Part shown: in pieces, positions 6,284 to 8,819 of the stretch
How the letters are laid out: each line of letters begins with the position of its first letter
Numbering within the stretch: position 1 is the stretch's first letter
NCBI GenBank assembly: GCA_964604565.1
Contig: CAZRZN010000182.1
Location: forward strand, 1-8,819
Direction of reading: 5' to 3'
DNA length: 8,819 nt
DNA from: CAZRZN01 sp964604565
GTDB taxonomy: Bacteria; Pseudomonadota; Alphaproteobacteria; Rhodobacterales; Rhodobacteraceae
The notes under the pieces: generated by a model
The model's database searches: none
Told to the model about the DNA's origin: nothing
What the model saw: only the letters and a program-made list of their open reading frames with translations
Program-made: the position numbers and the translations under genes

Positions 6284-6889
6284 TCAAGAAACGATTTCGC
6301 GCTGCAACCTGCGGCGGCTCGACCAACTGGTGATTTGCCGCGTCAGCAGATCGCGGGAGGTAAAGCGCACGCGGTCGCCATTCTGCACGACGTCAAATCG
6401 CTTGTGACCGCCCATCAGCCGATGGGCTTGCTGGGCCGCCACCACGACGGTGATCTCGACCGAGCGGCATGTATCGGCCGACACCCCTTCCGCCATCTGG
6501 TTCGAGGCGCGTTCGATGATGTTGGTGAAACTGCCGATATCGACGGCCTGACCGCCGCTCAGCGGCCCCTTGCTGGTCTTTTCGCGGAAATCACCGCCCA
6601 GAGGTGCATCCGCTTCGAGCCGGTCGGCGACCAAGGCTTCACAAATCCCCTGCGCACAGTCCAGTTCGACCTTTACGCCAAGGATATAGACTGTGTCCGC
6701 GCCCATGTTCGTGACCATGCAGCGGGCGCCCTCGCCGCCGCCGCCGCCCATGTCGATGTGGATCACCGCGCGATTGGCCCGCCGATAGCTGTTGTAGATG
6801 ACCTGAAGGTAAATCGACCACACCACCAGCATCGCGGCGTTCAGACCGACGCTCAGAACCGCGGTATTCTCCAAGATCCACGCCCACAT
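6284..6889 (-). CDS. Unrecognised protein with one N-terminal membrane anchor
   Basis: I do not recognise this 201-residue protein. Residues about 10-32 form one hydrophobic helix (TAVLSVGLNAAMLVVWSIYL and on), followed directly by RRANR. By the positive-inside rule the rest is therefore probably cytoplasmic, with the N-terminus outside. A glycine run (48-52) precedes a segment rich in alternating hydrophobics (CMVTNMGADTVYILGVKVEL), which looks like a beta-sandwich. The tail is basic (RQITSWSSRRRLQREIVS). There are four cysteines (one near residue 57, a CAQGIC pair, and one in DTCRS) but no known metal motif. The start at 6889 is chosen because GGAAGGAG lies about 10 nt upstream and the helix then begins at the N-terminus. 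The frame stays open to an ATG at 7021, but that extension is unlike protein and would overlap the divergent permease gene. It is convergent with the CoxD-type ATPase gene and divergent from the permease gene. Confidence 0.8.
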   Translation of the reverse strand: MWAWILENTAVLSVGLNAAMLVVWSIYLQVIYNSYRRANRAVIHIDMGGGGGEGARCMVTNMGADTVYILGVKVELDCAQGICEALVADRLEADAPLGGDFREKTSKGPLSGGQAVDIGSFTNIIERASNQMAEGVSADTCRSVEITVVVAAQQAHRLMGGHKRFDVVQNGDRVRFTSRDLLTRQITSWSSRRRLQREIVS

Positions 6890-6990
6890 GGCACGCCGCT
6901 CCTTCCTGTGACCAACACGGCCGGCGCCCGGGGGTTCCACCCTTGCGGCCCCGACACGCGCATGGTCTGAGTGCCCCCGGTGCAACAGCC

Positions 6991-7000
6991 GGTTCGAACC
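6991..7000. repeat. Perfect 10-bp palindrome abutting the permease start codon
   Basis: GGTTCGAACC is self-complementary and ends at the base before the ATG at 7001, occupying the position where a Shine-Dalgarno would be. It could be an operator or an mRNA structure limiting initiation, or simply chance. The sequence resembles a tRNA T-arm but no tRNA surrounds it. Confidence 0.3.
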
Positions 7001-7903
7001 ATGCTCCAGATTCTCATCCATGACATCCTACCGGTCTTTTCGGTTCCCGCACTCGGCTTTCTGCTGGGCCGGATCGGCAAGGTCAGCCGGGATGAGGCGG
7101 CAGCGGTCAACCGCGTGGCCTTTCTGGTGTTGCAACCGGCGCTGATCTTTCCGCTAATCGCGGGGGTCGATTTTCGCGCCTTCGAATTCGGCGCGCTGGC
7201 AATCTATGTCCTTTGTGAAATCGCGGCCTTCGTCCTTGCCTTCCTCATCGCGCGGCATGTCTTTCGCCGCGACATGGCAGAGGCGTGGCTGCTGGCCATG
7301 GCCGTCGTCTTTGTCAATTCGCTGCTCTATATCTGGCCGATTTCCTACCTGATCTATGGCGAGGCCGCCGCCCTGCCGATTACCGCCATCGTGGCATGGG
7401 ATTCGGCGGTCAGCTTTGCGTTTTTCATCATCACGACCGATCTGATCGCCAATCGCGGCGCCGATCGCACGGCGGCCCTGCGTCGGGTCGTGACGAACCC
7501 GATCCTGATCGCCATCCTGCTGGGGGTGATCGTGAACCTCACGGCCATTGCAGTGCCTGTCCCGTTGCTGACCGCGATGGATTTCGCCGGTGCGGGCGCG
7601 GCGCCGCTGACCTTGTTTGCACTGGGGGTGATCCTGTCGGGCCAGTCGCTGATCCCGTCGGGGACGGTCACCGGCATTGTCGCGCTGAAGCTGCTGGGTT
7701 TTCCGGCGCTGGTCTGGGCCGCGCTGCATGTCGTCGAAATTCCCCCGCAGTGGGCGCAACTGTTCATACTGACCTCAGCCGGACCATCCGGCGCGATGGC
7801 CTTTGCGCTGGCCATGCTTTACGGCGTGCGCACGGATGCGATCGCCCCCGTCATCATCTGGACCAGCCTGCTGTCGCTGCTTTCCCTGGCCTTTCTGGCC
7901 TGA
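7001..7903 (+). CDS. AEC-family (auxin efflux carrier-like) transporter
   Basis: AEC permeases are inner-membrane carriers; bacterial members such as MdcF move malonate or related carboxylates, but the substrate here cannot be read from sequence. The 300-residue protein is almost wholly hydrophobic, with about ten predicted membrane helices. It begins ILIHDILPVFSVPALGFLLG and has the family's charged loop GKVSRDEAAAVNRVAFLVLQPAL. The hallmark second-half start is TNPILIAILLGVIVNL, and GAAPLTLFALGVILSG corresponds to the conserved broken helix. The C-terminal part ends TSAGPSGAMAFALAMLYG followed by a last helix. Length is typical and the protein complete. I take the ATG at 7001; GTG codons at 6971 and 6980 are in frame and would add 10 or 7 residues before the first helix. 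None of these starts has a strong ribosome binding site. It stands alone, divergent from the membrane-anchored protein gene. Confidence 0.92.
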   Translation: MLQILIHDILPVFSVPALGFLLGRIGKVSRDEAAAVNRVAFLVLQPALIFPLIAGVDFRAFEFGALAIYVLCEIAAFVLAFLIARHVFRRDMAEAWLLAMAVVFVNSLLYIWPISYLIYGEAAALPITAIVAWDSAVSFAFFIITTDLIANRGADRTAALRRVVTNPILIAILLGVIVNLTAIAVPVPLLTAMDFAGAGAAPLTLFALGVILSGQSLIPSGTVTGIVALKLLGFPALVWAALHVVEIPPQWAQLFILTSAGPSGAMAFALAMLYGVRTDAIAPVIIWTSLLSLLSLAFLA

Positions 7904-8037
7904 AGACGGCAGCCATGAGGGCAACGGAATCATTCGGTTTGCACATGCGTCTTGCGTGGCAAAAGGGACCCACCTGCCCGGCATTACCCCTCGGCGATCC
8001 CGAAACTTCGTGAAAATTCTCCCGATTCCGGGAAAGC

Positions 8038-8046
8038 TTATCCACA
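8038..8046 (+). promoter_or_regulatory. Perfect DnaA-box match TTATCCACA
   Basis: TTATCCACA matches the consensus high-affinity DnaA box TTATNCACA exactly. It lies in the gap between the permease and GNAT genes, 125 bp before the GNAT start. Only one full match is present, so this is not an origin by itself; DnaA as a transcription regulator or chance are the alternatives. The surrounding bases are less GC-rich than the genes. Confidence 0.4.
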
Positions 8047-8083
8047 GGCCGCCGTCGGTCTGCCCGAATTTCCCGATTTTGCC

Positions 8084-8106
8084 CTATACTGTCCGTATAG
8101 CGGACA
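8084..8106 (+). promoter_or_regulatory. Operator-like palindrome overlapping a -10-like hexamer
   Basis: TGTCCG (8090-8095) and CGGACA (8101-8106) form a perfect inverted repeat spaced by TATAG. A second perfect repeat, CTATAC (8084-8089) and GTATAG (8095-8100), is interleaved with it. The hexamer TATACT (8085-8090) is a good -10 element, placing a start site near 8097 inside the palindrome, about 66 bp before the GNAT start. No good -35 is visible 16-18 bp upstream, suggesting activator dependence or a weak promoter. The geometry suits a dimeric repressor of the GNAT/lipoprotein pair. A TCCG-N5-CGGA core recalls IclR-type operators, but that is a guess. Confidence 0.45.
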
Positions 8107-8162
8107 AAAACATCGCGTTTCATTGGGTATTAGACAGAAACAATCGCAGGTAGGTTTCAACA

Positions 8163-8618
8163 GTGTCCAAAGCTCCCAGCCTGACGGTGCGCCCCCTGCG
8201 CGCCGAAGACGAAGCCGCGTGGCAAGACCTCTGGACGGCGTATCTGACCTTTTACGAAACCAAGGTGGAGGCCCCGGTCTACGCCTCGACCTTTGCCCGG
8301 CTGCTGGGTGACGATCCGCGCGATTTCAACGCGCTGGTGGCCGAGATCGACGGGCGCACCGTCGGTCTGACACACTACCTGTTTCACCGGCACGCCTGGA
8401 AGATCGAGGAGGTCTGCTACCTTCAGGATCTTTATGCCGCGCCCGAGGCGCGCGGGCTGGGCGTCGGCCGCGCCCTGATTGAAGGGGTCTATGCCGAGGC
8501 GGATATTCACGGCGCCTCATCGGTCTATTGGCTGACGCAGGATTTCAACAAGACCGCGCGGCAACTTTACGACCGGATCGGGACGCTCACGCCCTTCATC
8601 AAGTATCAGAGACGGTGA
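8163..8618 (+). CDS. GNAT-family N-acetyltransferase
   Basis: GNAT enzymes transfer an acetyl group from acetyl-CoA to an amine of a small molecule or protein; the acceptor here is unknown. The 151-residue protein is a single complete GNAT domain. It opens with LTVRPLRAEDEAAWQDLW (strand 1 and helix 1), then VAEIDGRTVGLTHYLFH. The acetyl-CoA pyrophosphate motif follows beta-4: CYLQDLYAAPEARGLGVGRAL, with R97-G-L-G-V-G102 matching (Q/R)xxGx(G/A). The end SSVYWLTQDFNKTARQLYDRIG is typical of small stand-alone GNATs, with the conserved Asn and Tyr. The start is a GTG at 8163, with AGG-TAGG about 9 nt upstream; no ATG exists at the family's usual N-terminus. Its stop overlaps the start of the lipoprotein gene by one base (TGATG), so the two are translationally coupled. 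Confidence 0.92.
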   Translation: MSKAPSLTVRPLRAEDEAAWQDLWTAYLTFYETKVEAPVYASTFARLLGDDPRDFNALVAEIDGRTVGLTHYLFHRHAWKIEEVCYLQDLYAAPEARGLGVGRALIEGVYAEADIHGASSVYWLTQDFNKTARQLYDRIGTLTPFIKYQRR

Positions 8619-8819
8619 TGCGCGGCACCCGTCTGGCCCTGATCCCGCTTTGCCTGCTGCTGGGCGCCTGCGCGCCGGCCGCCCGTCTTGATACCGCGGC
8701 GACCCGAGACGCCACCTATGACCCCGGCGGCCTGCCCCCGATGAAAAGCTTTGCCGTGCCGCGCCAGCAGTTGCCGGTGGCCGCGAACATGGACATCGCG
8801 CGCGATTTCCTCGACCTCG
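8618..8819 (+). CDS. Lipoprotein, N-terminal part, possibly DUF2927 family (3' end outside window)
   Basis: Sixty-seven codons are visible before the right edge. The protein begins MRGTRLALIPLCLLLGAC, a signal peptide with a lipobox LGAC and lipidated Cys18, so it should be anchored to a membrane from the periplasmic side. A low-complexity linker follows, then LPPMKSFAVP and ANMDIARDFLDL. The latter resembles the start of the DUF2927 domain (NxDIARDFLDL) common in Rhodobacterales lipoproteins. I recall this family from memory and only its first residues are visible, so the family call is tentative. Its function is unknown. The ATG overlaps the GNAT stop by one base, and the ribosome site lies inside the GNAT gene. 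Confidence 0.8.
   Translation, partial: MRGTRLALIPLCLLLGACAPAARLDTAATRDATYDPGGLPPMKSFAVPRQQLPVAANMDIARDFLDL

Noticed and set aside
6161..6970. Plus-strand 269-codon frame opposite the unrecognised membrane protein
   Set aside because: It has no ribosome site or family likeness and is His/Arg/Ala-rich. The minus-strand frame has a coherent membrane helix, topology and Shine-Dalgarno. Since I recognise neither protein, a conservation test would settle it.
6985..7010. A GGTTCGAACC sequence resembling a tRNA T-arm
   Set aside because: No acceptor, D or anticodon arm can be folded around it, and the permease coding sequence starts at the next base.
7904..8162. Replication origin, suggested by the DnaA box
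   Set aside because: Only one consensus box, no AT-rich unwinding element and no replication gene nearby; kept only as a possible regulatory site.
1..8819. CRISPR array, insertion sequence, prophage, toxin-antitoxin or defence system
   Set aside because: No regularly spaced repeats, transposase, integrase, terminal inverted repeats or defence-type domains were seen on either strand.

Overview
The window is a GC-rich stretch of chromosome (roughly two thirds G+C by eye) that looks like an alphaproteobacterium of the Rhodobacterales/Roseobacter type. The pointers are a DksA without its zinc-finger cysteines, a XdhC/MoeA-like/CoxD-type ATPase neighbourhood typical of that group, and an intergenic double hairpin followed by CCCCCGGGATATTT, which I recall as a common post-gene repeat there. 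This assignment is an inference; no rRNA or other taxonomic marker is present.

Layout. (1) 2-715 (+): the C-terminal 60% of phosphoglycerate kinase, cut by the left edge. (2) 716-1268: about 550 bp without a convincing gene, holding the double-hairpin repeat and one isolated strong hairpin. (3) 1269-4489 (-): three genes reading leftward, a FAD-dependent aromatic-type monooxygenase, a XdhC/CoxF-family protein and a molybdopterin-binding (MoeA-like) protein. The last two overlap by 4 bp (ATGA) and are surely co-translated. (4) A strong intrinsic terminator at 4508-4540 closes the dksA unit (4563-4985, -). (5) A divergent gap of about 310 bp separates dksA from a MoxR-family AAA+ ATPase of CoxD type (5299-6138, +). 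(6) 6284-6889 (-): an unrecognised protein with one N-terminal membrane anchor, convergent with the ATPase. (7) 7001-7903 (+): an AEC-family permease. (8) A 259-bp gap with a perfect DnaA-box match and an operator-like palindrome on a TATACT hexamer. (9) 8163-8618 (+): a GNAT acetyltransferase, translationally coupled to a lipoprotein that runs off the right edge.

How the genes fit together. XdhC-like and MoeA-like proteins and CoxD-type ATPases are all maturation factors for molybdenum hydroxylases (xanthine or CO dehydrogenase-like enzymes). The window therefore holds an accessory set for loading or sulfurating Mo cofactor, but no hydroxylase structural gene and no CoxE-type VWA partner next to the ATPase. 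The rest is ordinary housekeeping (pgk, dksA) and small accessory genes. I see no phage, insertion sequence, CRISPR array, toxin-antitoxin or defence module, and no evidence of a wholly new system. The items most worth checking are the orphan CoxD-type ATPase, the zinc-less DksA, the unrecognised membrane protein, and the regulatory-looking sequence upstream of the GNAT gene.
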